Source: Caprella mutica (lineage: Eukaryota; Arthropoda; Malacostraca; Amphipoda; Caprellidae). Taken from it: a stretch of DNA of 64,000 nt. A program made the translations under genes and the position numbers. The stretch covers positions 310,001 to 374,000 of the forward strand of contig CANNZV010000332.1 in the NCBI GenBank assembly GCA_947561585.1, read 5' to 3'. Numbering within the stretch: position 1 is the first letter of the stretch; every line of letters begins with the position of its first letter. Positions 1 to 13,000 of the stretch are shown piece by piece. The notes below the pieces were generated by a model, which made no database searches, was not told where the DNA came from, and saw only the letters and a list, made by a program, of their open reading frames with translations.

Positions 1-135
1 TCACCCCAACCAATACACATTAACAACTGAAAATGTTAACCATTCTTCACCCAACCTACACACCTTTACAACTGTTAACCATTCCTCACTCCAAAGTATA
101 CACTTTACAACTGTTAACCATGTTAACCACAGTGC
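1..135. repeat. Degenerate ~47-bp direct repeat
   Basis: Three or so copies of a unit containing CAACTGTTAACCATTCCTCA, ending near position 135. Confidence 0.55.
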
Positions 136-1559
136 ACACCTTTTCCCCCGCGAGTCCCAATCGCAATGACCGTTAGAAGGCCCAATAATAGGGTCAGAAG
201 AAATGTGTGTCACACAAGCCATCCACTGTACCCGGAATAGCAGGACCTGTAAAAAGAAATCGAAAGCAGATTTAACAGCTCTAACGGTTCTGTGATGTCA
301 AGTGGGGGGGGGGGGGGTTATTTAGAGACGCGATGCTATATTTAACTACTATATACATATTTCATTATTTAATTGGGTTAAAAGCATATATATAAATTTA
401 TATTTGACTATGTTATAGTATAAATACATATGAACATTGAATTTATACATTCCATACTTGCAATTAATGTTTTGATCAGTATATACGTAAACACATATAT
501 ACATTATTCAATTGTACAATAATTTGTACATAATATACCTAGGTCAAATGCTAAAGCGCGTGAATGCAGTAAAGCTACTCATTTTACTGCATAGAGATTA
601 TTTGCATTGAACCTTTATTGAATAAAAAAAGTTAGTGACAATAAATTTTAAACTCATTAGTATGGAAAAGTTCTATTCAGTAATCTGTCCAATATATTTA
701 ATATAAAGATTTATGTATGTTTTCAAAGTTTTTAATAGTCTGTGTGCAAAAACAGTATATATTATGAAAAAATGATATGACGTCAAATAAAAATAATGTA
801 CGCTCTTCGATTAAAATTAGTATAGAGAAACATAACAGTCGAATTTTGAAAATTGTGTATCAACTTGAATCTAGTGTCATAATCTATTTAATTCAGGCAT
901 TTATATTTCAAATTCATACTCTGTATCATGGCTGCAGATTGCAATATAATGATATAGAAGCTCCACAGAGAAGGTGGACTAGGTAATTCATCAATTGAAA
1001 ATATGTCGATAATAAATTATTTAACTGTTGGTAAAATTACTAAAAAGATCAAAAAAACTTGCTAAAACTCAGATAAACGCGTGGAATAAAAAATCAGATA
1101 AACGAGTCAGTCAGTACCTAGTTAGAAAAAACTACCTTACTAGGATAACCATAGTTACTTTAACCTAGGTAAAAAGTGAGCTACTTACGGGTTTATGCCG
1201 TTAGCAAAGGAAGCGCAAGAGCCAAAAAACTGTTTAAAAAACACTGGGAGAAGTTACATCAAAACACACGTCGATCTCATCGTAAATTGGCAGTAGAAAC
1301 CAGTTAATAAAACTTCAATGTATCGAGATAAGAGAACAAAACCATTTCAAATGAGCTAATACTGACAATCATTGGAGAACGAGAGCTGAAAGAAGTCGTC
1401 ACATCCTGAAAGAGATAACTGATGGAACGCTTTCTAACTTGGTCTTCAGAAGAGAGATTTTTTAATTTCAATAAGTTTTTCCCTTGTAATTCATACAAGA
1501 TAATTAAGTTTGTGTATGTGCATGGTATTTTAATGGGTTTTCAATTCGGATGGTTTTCC

Positions 1560-1872
1560 TCTACAAAACATCTCCAATCTTGGAATAGATGATGACGGCA
1601 CAAACATCAGCATACATTACATCTTTGAAATAATTAATGCAATTAGGTAGTTCGTTTATGTAATTGAGAAATAGCAGGGGACCAAGGTTACTAACTTGAG
1701 GAGCAGAATAAAATAAACTACATTCACTAGATATAGCACTTCCTTGAGTGAACTATAAAACCTCAGCCAACTATAAGAGTTTTTCTCTAATTCCAAAGAA
1801 CATCAACTTATCAAGCAATGTGAAGTGATCTGTATACACAGTGTCAAGTTCTTTTATAAAGTCCAAAAACAT
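1560..1872 (-). pseudogene. Non-LTR (jockey-type) reverse transcriptase remnant A
   Basis: Minus-strand reading gives FIKELDTVY, LLDKLMFFGIR, then after two stops SNLGPLLFLNYINELPN and YADV, matching in order the SKAFDTVDH, LLDKL-YGIRG, QGS-LGPLLFLIYINDLP and YADD blocks of jockey-like RTs. Stops and substitutions show it is dead. Both ends are missing. Confidence 0.75.
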
Positions 1873-1901
1873 AGTTCACAGAGAAAATAAACAACTCCAA
1901 C

Positions 1902-2209
1902 TGATGCACCCAGGTGTTTCGAGTACACCCTATGGCTTTCTCTCTAAAGCGAGACACTTTAGTGCATCAAACTATAGTTTGGATGCACTAGAGTGCATCA
2001 GGTCGATGCACTTTAGTGTCTTAATTATAAGTTTGCTAAAATGATGAGGAAATTGTTCTTTCCTCCTTTTTCATAACAAACTTATAGTTTAAACACTAAA
2101 GTGTATCGAATGGATGCACTTTAGTGCTTCCAAACTATAGTTTGATGCACTAAAGTGTCTCGCTTTAGAGACAAAGCCATATGGTGTACTCGAAACACCT
2201 GAGTGCATC
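1902..2209. mobile_element. 308-bp foldback MITE
   Basis: Two arms of about 150 bp are near-perfect inverted copies (GATGCACCCAGGTGTTTCGA at the left). Complementarity may extend to about 1873 and 2227. The arms also repeat GATGCACTTTAGTG internally. No coding capacity. Confidence 0.85.
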
Positions 2210-4070
2210 ACAATTTCTCTGAGTGTTATATCATCATTATTACATTAGTCTCATGTATAATTTGCAAGTTTGATAGTTTCTCTACGATACATTATAGCAA
2301 GTCTGTGTTTCGCCTTGTATTTTCTAGATAAACAGACATGCTTATGATGCTTTAGTTATTACAGTCATGTTTAAACATGCTTACGAAATACAATAAATTA
2401 TCAATTATCAGCTAAAGAATCGGAAATCGTAGTTCAGAGATGCCGATTTCCCAAAATTCACGATTCTTACGATTCCGATTAATCGTCCCATAACTAAATC
2501 TATATGTATGCTGAATGTTGCAAGGCCGATTGTATTATTTTTCTTCTGCTCCCTCGAAATCCAACTTCTCATGGGTTCATTATATCTTTATTTTAGAAAT
2601 AATTGTACAGTTAAGAATATGCAAGTGAAATCAGTACTAGTTTGGTATACGATCTGAGTGTCAATAATTGGTTTGGCATTCAATCTAATTTACCAGCAAA
2701 TCCAAAGGATACAGGCATACGAGATACATAATATAATAAAATTTATTTATTATAATGAAATTTATACATAATATAATATAATTTATTTATTCATTTTAAT
2801 ATAATAAAATATTATTCATTAATAAAAGAATAAAATTTATTGAGGATATATCTCGTCTATATTGTTTGTTTTGTATCACAGAGACTTAAACAGAAAAATT
2901 ATCATATTAAAATGAAAATATTAATGCATTATCAGATCACATAAACCTCTCAGATCAAATACCAAACAATAGCACCGTGAAATCTCCTGTACAACCGTAG
3001 CTAACTTCAGACTCTTTGAAATTCACTGGTCATTGACAAATATATGTTACATTATTGATGCTATCATGCTATGATATACTGGGAATGAACCTAATAACAC
3101 AATAAAAAAATTCCATAGAGCAAGCAATATACATCTAATGATTTCTTCTACACAAGTAGGTGGTAAAAAAGAAACAGTTCGAGTAATTACCACGTAAATA
3201 TTTACCGTAGTAATTACCACGTAATTCCCCTTAATAGTAAGCATTGTCAAATGATTTTCAGCTAATCGTGGAGAAATACGAATTATATAAATTGTTCACA
3301 TCTAAAGAGCTTGAGACAACATTGTTATAAATGTAATAAAATATTCCAACTCAAATAGATTTGTCAAAAAATAGCATATTTTAAATTATGAATTACTATA
3401 GAATATCTACTCAGTTTATTGTAGTTATCCTCCAACTTGTAGTTTTCTATGAAGTATTTTCTATGAATGAAATGGGGGTAAGCTCTCTTAATTTTATAGT
3501 CTTGAAATTTATTCCAAAGAAGCTATAAAATTATTGTGATATTAGAACAAAATAAGATAAATAAATAGCAGAAAGAATTTAAAAATTTGATATGAGTTAA
3601 CACTTTATGGAGGATAAAATTTAGAAAATACTACATTCTTACAAGACTTACAAGAACACTGTACTACAATACAATACAGGCATGAGGATGCATCCCCCGC
3701 TTTAGTCACCAAATCACGACTCTGTTTAGTTACCAAACGGTAACTAAAGCGAATAAAAGAAACAAGAAATTTATAATTGTCACTCCTTGATTATATATCT
3801 CATTTTCTATTAGTTACAGAAAGAAAATATGTTTTAGAGTTAATAGTGTACGACGTATATAAGCATATTAATAATAATATACAGTCTTTCATCGTTTGTG
3901 ACTGTGATGAAAAAGTTTAAAGTCGTGCATTTATTAAATGTTTTAAAAACATCCAATAGCTTAACTCTCACTCAGTATAGGTGGGTAATTAATAGATACT
4001 TAAACTTCTATAATTATTGTGCTACATTTAACAAAAGCAATTTTATGCTCTATGAAATATTTTTGGTAGT

Positions 4071-4271
4071 AGGGTATACTAAGTTCCAAGTTATTGGTTG
4101 GTTCTACAATTTCGGACACGTCAGAAAAGAAAATATTATAATTATTATTTAACTTCTATTCTAATTGGTAACCTGAATACCAATTGAAATAAAAGTTAAA
4201 TAATGATTATCATATAAAGATTTTCACGTGTTCGAAAATATGGAACCGTGCAATAACACGTAACTAACCCT
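4071..4271. mobile_element. GGGTAAGTTC-family palindromic MITE, copy 1
   Basis: Terminal AGGGTATACTAAGTTCC at left and complementary AACTAACCCT at right; arms contain the family block near GGTTCTACAATTTCGGACAC and pair over much of their length. About 200 bp. Confidence 0.75.
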
Positions 4272-4639
4272 AAAATATTAAATAGGACTTGTTGCATTTC
4301 TGAACCAATTGCTCCTAATAACCTCATCTGGATTATAGTTTTTATGTTTTTTTAGTTACCGTGAAATAATCACAAAAAATTGTCTCCGTTTTCTATGTCT
4401 ACGAACGGTTCTTATTTCGAAACATGACTCGATATAAAATACCACTTTTATTATATATAGATACCTAAAATTATATATAGATTCAAAATTGTAAAAGTAT
4501 TAGAAAACAAAGTAGCTAAACATTACAAATATTACGATATAAAAGAACATAAAAGTTTATTCATTTCTTTCTAAAAACAGAGCTAACTGTTGATGGTTAT
4601 AATATAAAAAGATATAGCAACGTGCAAGAAAAAATTCTT

Positions 4640-5835
4640 AGACACCGTCTTCTTGTACTTCGGCAAAACTATACTCGATGCCCCCTGGTAAAGTGGTCAT
4701 GTACTTCCCCATGTGTCCATAGATTCAACCTCAGCTGCTTGTCTTGGTCAAATTTGATAGCCTTAAAAGTATACATATTTGTTAAAAACTTATAGACATC
4801 TCCAAACTTTATTATATTGCCAGAAATGAAATTGTGATTGGTTTGAACGCCATAACTAAGCCCATAAACTTCTCTCACAGCTTTCTTCTGCAGGACAACC
4901 AGTTTGTTCAGATTAGTCTATTCTCTATAATCTAAACCATATTAAATATAGATATATTATTGAATACTAGTACAGTACCTGCTATTGAATTTAATTTATA
5001 TTCGAATGCAAGTATGTATTATGGATAAACATATTCTGATTAAACAAAAAATTGTCTCTCAAAAACCAAAATATAATTTTTTTAAATAATTAGTGTCAAT
5101 ACTTTTTCTTTTAGTATGTATTTCTTAATAGAAGTGTGACACAGGACGGACACAGCTCTTATTACAATGTAGATATATTTTTTTAGTAGATATGGAAGAA
5201 CGTAAAGAGTTAATTTTTTACAATACACCAAAAGCTTTAGAAAAATTGTAGCTATGTAACTAATATATCTAGAGAAAGATAAGTTCCTGTCAATAATTTC
5301 ATCTAAAATTTTCACAGAGTCAACAGATTCAATAACATCCGATTAAAAATGGATAGGTTCAATTACCTGTTCACACAAGAGAAAATAACTTCTTATCAAG
5401 TAACCATTTATTTATTACAAAGTATTTTTTTTACAAAGCAATCATTGAGAAACCTCAAAATCGAGCTGAATTTATTTCATTATTAGCATATCATAGTCTC
5501 CCCTATGAAACAAATAGCTCATCTTGCTGTCATCTGCATACATTGTATAGTTCAAAAAGTCAGATGAAGATATAAATTGACATATTATATCGTTGATAAA
5601 GATGGTGAACAGAAGTAGGCCTAAAATGAAACCTTGTGGCGCCCACACACTTTATTTTTCTGAGAGTTGATTGAGCAATATTAGTTGCAACATATTGATA
5701 TCTCTCAGTCAAATATGACCTAAAGGAGCCATTATAACAATTCCTCTCACACCGTAATGTTTCAGTTTAGCGAGTAGAATTTCATGATTAACAGAGTCAA
5801 AAACGCCTTTGAAAAATCAACAAATATTGAATAAA
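4640..5835 (-). pseudogene. Non-LTR (jockey-type) reverse transcriptase remnant B
   Basis: Minus strand in order: FVDFSKAF, LLAKLKHYGVRG, a frameshift, APQGFILGLLLFTIFINDII, YADDS (near 5528-5539) and, some 650 nt on, LQKKAVREVYGL followed by FGDVYKFLTNMYTFKAIKF, which matches the conserved post-polymerase tail of jockey-like ORF2. Spacing fits one element. Frameshifts and stops show it is inactive. Confidence 0.8.
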
Positions 5836-6684
5836 GTACATATTTTCCCATATAAATTTAGTTTTCTTTATATATAATTATTAAGAAATACAGCTAGTAC
5901 AGGTGATAAAATAGTTACTACACGTTTGAAAACACATATAGGGACACTAAAAGTCGCTTCTTTTATTATTATTCAACGAATTTATAATTTTACATATTCC
6001 ATGTTCAGAAAAAATCACGGGAAGAAAGATCTCCAAAAATTATCATATAAACTTATAAAGTATAAGGAAGGCATGTTATTAGAAATGCTGTTACCAACAA
6101 TTACGTAAAAAATTCAGAACAAATACTTTATAGTTTCATACAAAAAAAAACTCAGTTTGTTAATTTAGGATTTAGTACTAGTTTATGCCTAACTAACTTA
6201 TTAATTAGGGACCATGCGTGTCTTGTGTTCGATAAATATGAATCGAACTTATGAAGTAGAAACACTTCTTGATAGCGATTATGTGCCTATTCATACATTT
6301 TATTAGATAAATTAAGCTAATTATGGTAATATCATCTGCGAACTGTTTTTTTTATATATTTCACTCCTTCTCCACAACTTTTTCAAATCCCTAAAAATAT
6401 CCTCTTTCTACTTTAAGATAAAAAAATTCAACAGCGATAGATGAAAATATTAATAATAAATCTATTGATATACAAAATTAACATAAGTTTTATAGTTCAC
6501 TAAATTTTATTTTTCATATCTACTTAACATTAATCCTTATATATTATGTTCATATATGCAACACGATCTTTTATTGCAATATAAGGTATGACAATATTCC
6601 ATTTTTCTCATATTTACTGTCAGAGGTCGATCACCAATGTGTTCCGAAGTGCAATATTCACTGGTATCTAAGCACCTCAGATAG

Positions 6685-6803
6685 CAGTTCCACAATCAGT
6701 TCTGATCAGTTCCACAATCAGTTCTGATCAGTTCCACAATCAGTTCTGATCAGTTCCACAATCAGTTCCACAATCAGTTCCACAATCAGTTCTGATCAGT
6801 TCC
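6685..6803. repeat. 22-bp minisatellite
   Basis: About six copies, some shortened, of CAGTTCCACAATCAGTTCTG plus two bases. Confidence 0.9.
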
Positions 6804-6894
6804 AATGTAGCATCAGTCACGTTAGCATGCAAGTTAAAATGCTGAGAAGTACAGCTATTGCTCCAGTTCATGGAAAGGTAATCAACTACGTGTC

Positions 6895-7505
6895 TACTTT
6901 GGTAAATTAGTACTTTGGTAAATTAATACTTTTGTCAATTAATACTTTGGTAAATTAATTCTTTTGTCAATTAATACTTTGGTGAATTAATACTTTATTA
7001 AATTAATACTTTGGTAAATTAATACTTTGGTAAATCAATACTTTGGAAAATTAATACCTGGGTAAATTAATACTTTGGTAAATTAATACTTTGGTAAATT
7101 AATACTTTGGTAAATTAATTCTTTTGTCAATTAATACTTTGGTGAATTAATACTTTATTAAATTAATACTTTGGTAAATTAATACTTTGGTAAATTAATA
7201 CTTTGGAAAATTAATACCTGGGTAAATTAATACTTTGGTAAATTAATACTTTGGTAAATTAATACTTTGGTAAATTAATACTTTGGTAAATTAATACTTT
7301 GGTAAATTAATACTTTGGTAAATTAATACTTTGGTAAATTAATACTTTGGTAAATTAATACTTTGGTAAATTAATACTTTGGTAAATTAATTCTTTGGTA
7401 AATTAATACTTTAATCACTTTATACTTTCATCAATCAATACTTTAATCAATTTATACTTTAATCAATTAATACTTTAATAACTTAATACCCAATACTTTA
7501 ATAAA
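6895..7505. repeat. 16-bp satellite TACTTTGGTAAATTAA
   Basis: Nearly 40 consecutive 16-bp units. A higher-order repeat is visible: the variant run CTTTTGTC / CTTTGGTG / CTTTATTA occurs twice, 176 bp apart. Confidence 0.95.
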
Positions 7506-9753
7506 TAGAGGATCCCTGTAAAGCTTTACATTTGAATCTGACGTCTTTTCGTAATAGGTACTTATAGCAAAGATATTTTACTAATATCTTTGCTTATAGA
7601 TCCAATATTTTTTAGGTTATTTTTCAATGGAGGAAGCTACTTTAATAAATGACGGATCTCTAAATAGCTTATACATTATAATCTGACCTATACGTAAAAA
7701 AAGTGTAGCTTTTTGTATTTAAGCATTTAAAGATCCTATTTTTTCAGGTTATTTTCAATGGAGGAAGCTGGTAGCGGAGTTTCATGCAAATCTGATTGAT
7801 GACGGAACTGCCTCAAATAAACTTTGATTTGAGGATGATCGGCTACACTGAATCAATATACTAATATCAGTTTACCTGTCTATTTTTAATCCATCTGCGA
7901 ATAAGATGAATTATTTAATATACATTTATACTTCTCTAATAGAGATTAAAAAATCTTTCTAATGTAAATACCTATTAAATCCTTCAATTTTTTTTTATTT
8001 TTTTTCTATAATCGTTGCATTTCAATTTATCTGTAAATTTCATTTTCTAATAATAGAAACATTTTATATATTTCACGTCTACTTTAGTTTTTGAATGTTT
8101 TATTCTTCTAGTATTTAGTAACATTAAAATTGGAACAAAAATTAGAACAAGAAAAATATTCACATCCACCCAATCGGACCGCTAACCTCACCTTAGGTGA
8201 AATATTGAATAGTGCACGTGTTTAGTAGTATTAGTAGTTAATAATAATAAATTAATACGGAAGTATTTAATTTGTAAAAGAAAAAATGAATAGTTGAGAA
8301 ACCTGATAATAATTATTAGGGTGGTAATCTTAACCCTATATGGAATAATTTTGCTTTCAGGAAACAAACCATGAAGTGCTACAATCACCAATAACATTTT
8401 CCATCCTCTTTTGTATAGTGTTTCTTTGATTAGTTGAACTTCTATTAGATTAAAAACAATAAACAATTCAATTAAAGACTCTCGGTACAAATTTTACCAT
8501 AAAATGTATGCCATAAAGAGGTAACAGTTGCAGTTTTTCGCGCAGAAAATCATCAATGTCAGACTTGCCAGTTCACTCTTTTCTCCGTGAAGTGAGGTTG
8601 TGTGAGCCACTTGCTCCCTCAAAAGTCGCATTTACGTAATTCCTCTCTAAACGCTAGAATAAAAGAACTATAATAGCAATTGAATAGAATTTCACTAAAT
8701 ATCAATAGTGAATCATTATTTTAATAATTATTAGATATAATCAAGTACCTAGGTAATGTATTTTTTTTAAAGTACCGAACTAGGAGGGGAAAATAGAATT
8801 TGCAATAAATGATACCTAAATAGATTTGAAAAAAATAAATGATATAACATCCAATTTCTAAAAACTCTCAACTAATTATTATATGGTTAAAAGTACCTAA
8901 TAATGAATTGCAATGATCGCCACTTTTAAATCAATTTATCGAATAAACAAGGTTGTCTCGATACCTAAATATGAAAATTTCTTGCAAAGTAGTAGAAATA
9001 ATGCTTAGTATATATAAGCATTAGGTACTCATTCTAGCGGTACAGATAATCGTAAAATGAATGTAACTAGTCTGTATTGACTGCAAGGCACACCGATCAA
9101 TACACCCTAAACGGAAATTATATATTACCCTTTATTATTCAAGCAAATCACTCTTTTTAGTTTTGCATTGTATTTATTTACTTCCATACTTATTTTGTTT
9201 TACTTTATTACCTATTGATGAACATTGGGGGAATTTTGGTAGTCACCGGCACTTAAACACGTGGCGTGATGCCCTTACACGTTGTTATGGGAACTTTGGC
9301 GCAAATCAATAAATAATAAAACTTCTAACTTAGGTAGCAGTGTGATTGATGCTTGAGAGTGAGACGCAATTAAATAATTGCTGACTCAGTATAACCAAAA
9401 GAAAACAAATTACTCCATTTATTTGATATAAGTAGAGCATTCATTCAATAAATGGTTGAGACTTTTTATAGAAGTAGGTAGCTACTGCATAATTGTTTAT
9501 TAAATTATTCATTGAACTGCACTGTATGTATTGATTTACTTATTTTTGTTTGTGAATGACATATTTCGAACTAGGTAACATGTAACTTTAGAAATATATT
9601 TATACACAAATTGTAATGTTCGTATATATTCTCAGTTCAAATTCTCACTCAATATAAGTCCAATCGATAAATTCTTGATAAGACTTTATTATATTTGAAA
9701 GCACTCAGTGAAACCTAGAAGTGGTAATCTAAAAGGTGGACACACGTGGTGAT

Positions 9754-10012
9754 ATGGAGACACCGAAAAGAGCGTCCGCGGGGGCCGCGGCACAATCCCT
9801 AGCGATGGAGGATAGTGGTAGGGGAGGGGAATTTTCCCCCCTCAGGCAGGAGGAAGATGAAGGAGGGGTTGTAACTCTGGAGGTTCCTTCCGAGCTTCCC
9901 GAGAGAGCTGCGTGGGGTTCGAAGACCCAATTCTTGTTGTCCTGCGTCTCTCTCTCCGTCGGACTGGGTAACGTGTGGCGGTTTCCCTACTTGGTACAGA
10001 AAGATGGAGGAG
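9754..10012 (+). CDS. SLC6 transporter exon 1: cytosolic N-terminus and TM1
   Basis: Codes residues 1 to 87: a 55-residue acidic cytosolic tail, then TM1 with [13 protein letters not shown], the unwound segment that binds Na+ and substrate. Donor is GTGAGT and the exon ends in phase 1, splitting a Gly codon completed at 32033. Reading upstream to GTG 9736 gives no ATG and soon meets a stop, so ATG 9754 is preferred. Composition is clearly more GC-rich than the flanks. Confidence 0.9.
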
Positions 10013-13000
10013 GTGAGTTATCTTGTAACTTAGACATTATATCGTAACTAAGAATAGAAAATAAATATAACTTTATTTAAAAAAGTATGACATTCCAGGG
10101 ATAGATACTCGGTAGGATAAATCATGAATTATCGAATAGTTCCACTTTTTCTAGTATATATATTTTTTTCATATTTTAACTGGTTATTTTAAAGAATAAC
10201 TAAAAATAATGAATTCTATATTTTTCTGATATGATCGGAAAGGTTGAACTGACCGATAATTCATATCTTACCCTGAATATATGATCGAATACACAATGCA
10301 TAGGTAGAACATAACTAGAGCACTGACCTAAATAATACTGAAACAGGGCACTGTTCTGCTAAGAATGGATGTACTATCACATAAATATATTAGTGACTCT
10401 TATCTTCATTACCATGCTTAAATATTCACATTGTGATGTGTAAGAAGAAAGGAGCTATTATCCTGTAAAAGTTTCGTAAATGTGAAGATGTTTTTTTTTT
10501 CAAAGACTGGCTGGTGTTATACAAGAAAAAATTCTTTTATATGTATAAAATAACATAGAATAATAACAAGTAAAATCAACATAGCCCGACAAATTATCTC
10601 CATCGTGACGGATATTCTACATGAATATTTTCCAGGAATAGTTAAATTGAATTTCCATGATCGAATTTTATCATTTTTTGATAGGAACAGTTAAAAACAT
10701 GAAATTCCCTTAGTTTAGGTATATCGTTAATATTTAATATAATTTAATGTATTCTTTATTTTAAAGTGAAATGATATTTCTATCTATTTCTATCGTTTAT
10801 ATGAGCATTTTAGGTTTAATTTATCATTTATTAATTGTATTTACTAAATTACTAATATTATTTTGATGCAAAACGGAAGATTCGAGAAAAATATATCATA
10901 TACCAGAAAAAATGTGATAGTTTGCATCTTCATTATTTAGAATAGAGACATGATTATGATTGGATAATTATTATGTTCAAGATTATTCATAGTCATGATT
11001 ATGATTCAATAATTGTAGTTGATAGAATTTATTGAGGCGTGACATGAACTATTGGTTTGTTTAGCGTGTTTCATGATATACCTGTATACTGTATAGATAT
11101 ACTGTGTATACTGTATAGATATACTGTGTATACTGTATAGATATACTGTGTATACTGTATAGATATACTGTGTATACTGTATAGATATACTGTGTATACT
11201 GTATAGATTTACACTGTATATTGAATTCATATAGCGTGATATAAACTCATTAAAAAGCTTCGACCTGATATTGGGGACGTTTTCGAATATCTTCTATACT
11301 AATCTATAGTTTGTTCGTTTGTAAGTACGTGAGTGATTGTATTAACTATGACATATTGCGCAGTTTGGTAACTACTTTCAGTTCTAAATTCAATATTAAT
11401 CGTAATAGAGTCAATTCCATCATCCATGTTATCGAACAATTCCACATAATTTATTATACCTTAATGATGCCTAATCAATTCACGAAAAAACATAATTTTC
11501 AGTCAATGTAGATAGAAAATGTAAAGGAGTATTTTTATTAAATTTTGTTCATTATAAGCAAGGGAATAAATACACGCAGTTAGTTAGTGTTGCGATAACG
11601 ACCGGACGTACTAAGTGATAGTAAACATTTACCACAATTTCTCTGACCTTCCTCTGAAAAATGATAACCAGAGAGAAATTTGGCGCGAAACTCTAGAACT
11701 TCCCAAACTTTTGACTGATTAACTTATTAAATAATGAGTAGTGTTATTTTATCTTATAATATAGAATTACGTCACATCCTATTTTAAGGATTAAAATAAT
11801 GAGTATTGATAAGTATTACTATATTTTGTTCCTAATATAAAATCAGGTCACATCCTATTTAAGAATTATCATTGTAAATAATAATTTAAAGCATTACTAG
11901 CTATCTTTTTCATAATATTTTCGCTATTTTTTTTTTTATTCATTATTCATTCATTATCAATTTATAAACCTATACTACATTCTTCAAATAACAATATTTA
12001 ACTACATATACCTACATTAAAATATATAACCATAGTCAATATATATAAAATAACAATAAATTGCGCATTCATTACTCAAGTTTATCCCTCTATTACGACA
12101 TAGACTGTTACCAAATGAATGTGAGTTACATTATAATGTGGTAGGTATTTACTATTTAGTGTGGTAATTTTTGACTTTGAAATGGTATAAGATATGAAAT
12201 ATTTAAGTGCTAATACTAACTATAACACATTAGGATTTTATTTTCAACACTAACAGTGTGTAGCACATATTGGTAACACTGGTGTTAATAAATGCTAATA
12301 ACACTGGTGTTAACAAATGCTATTAACACTGGTGTATTGTTCTCTTATCAGTAAAAAGCTAACACCGGTGCGGTGTGCTACAATCGGGGTGTTACCACCG
12401 GTGTGTTATACCACTGGTGTTAACAATGTGCTACTGTTGGTGTGTTACAGAATGTACTACCATGTGGTGTTATTAGTATTTGTTAACACAAATGCTAATA
12501 ACACCAATGGTTGCACATTGTTAACACCAGTGGTAGCACACCAATGGTTGCACATTGTTAACACCAATGGTATAACACACCAATGGTATAACACACCAAT
12601 GGTATAACACACCAGTGGCAGCACACCAGTGGTAGCACATCGCACACCGGTGTTGGCGTCTGCCCGAACTTTTTACTGATAAGAGAACAATGCAGACGGA
12701 CCTCCAAGCAATATGAATAGTATATCTAATTTCCGAGAAACGATAAGAAATAATAATTCCCTTCGCGTTGAAATGGTGGATGCAGTTGTATCTCTGATAC
12801 CATTCATAGTATCTCTAGTTACAATTTTTGAATATGCAATGTATCCAAGTGGTGAGTCAGTGGCCAAAATAATATCGCGTCTTGCGGGACGCTAAAATCC
12901 TTATTTTTGGGTCAAGTGATTGACAATCTAGCGTCTGTTTAATGGAGAAATGATATAACTGAAACAAAATTTAATGGATAAATGATATAACTGAAACAAA

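Larger units (their letters stand above)
1..9753. other. Intergenic region upstream of the SLC6 gene
   Basis: AT-rich, with retroelement remnants, a foldback, MITE and minisatellites annotated separately. Apart from these I see no gene. Short ORFs here have no recognisable protein character. Confidence 0.6.

Noticed and set aside
8188..8490. 100-codon minus-strand ORF
   Set aside because: AT-rich hydrophobic reading with no motif, splice context or neighbour; likely chance.
9736..9753. GTG start giving a slightly longer SLC6 N-terminus
   Set aside because: Non-ATG start not expected; ATG 9754 is the first in-frame ATG after the stop at 9730.
12317..12645. ORFs rich in Cys, Tyr and Val on both strands
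   Set aside because: They come from the ACACCGGTGT-like repeat foldback.
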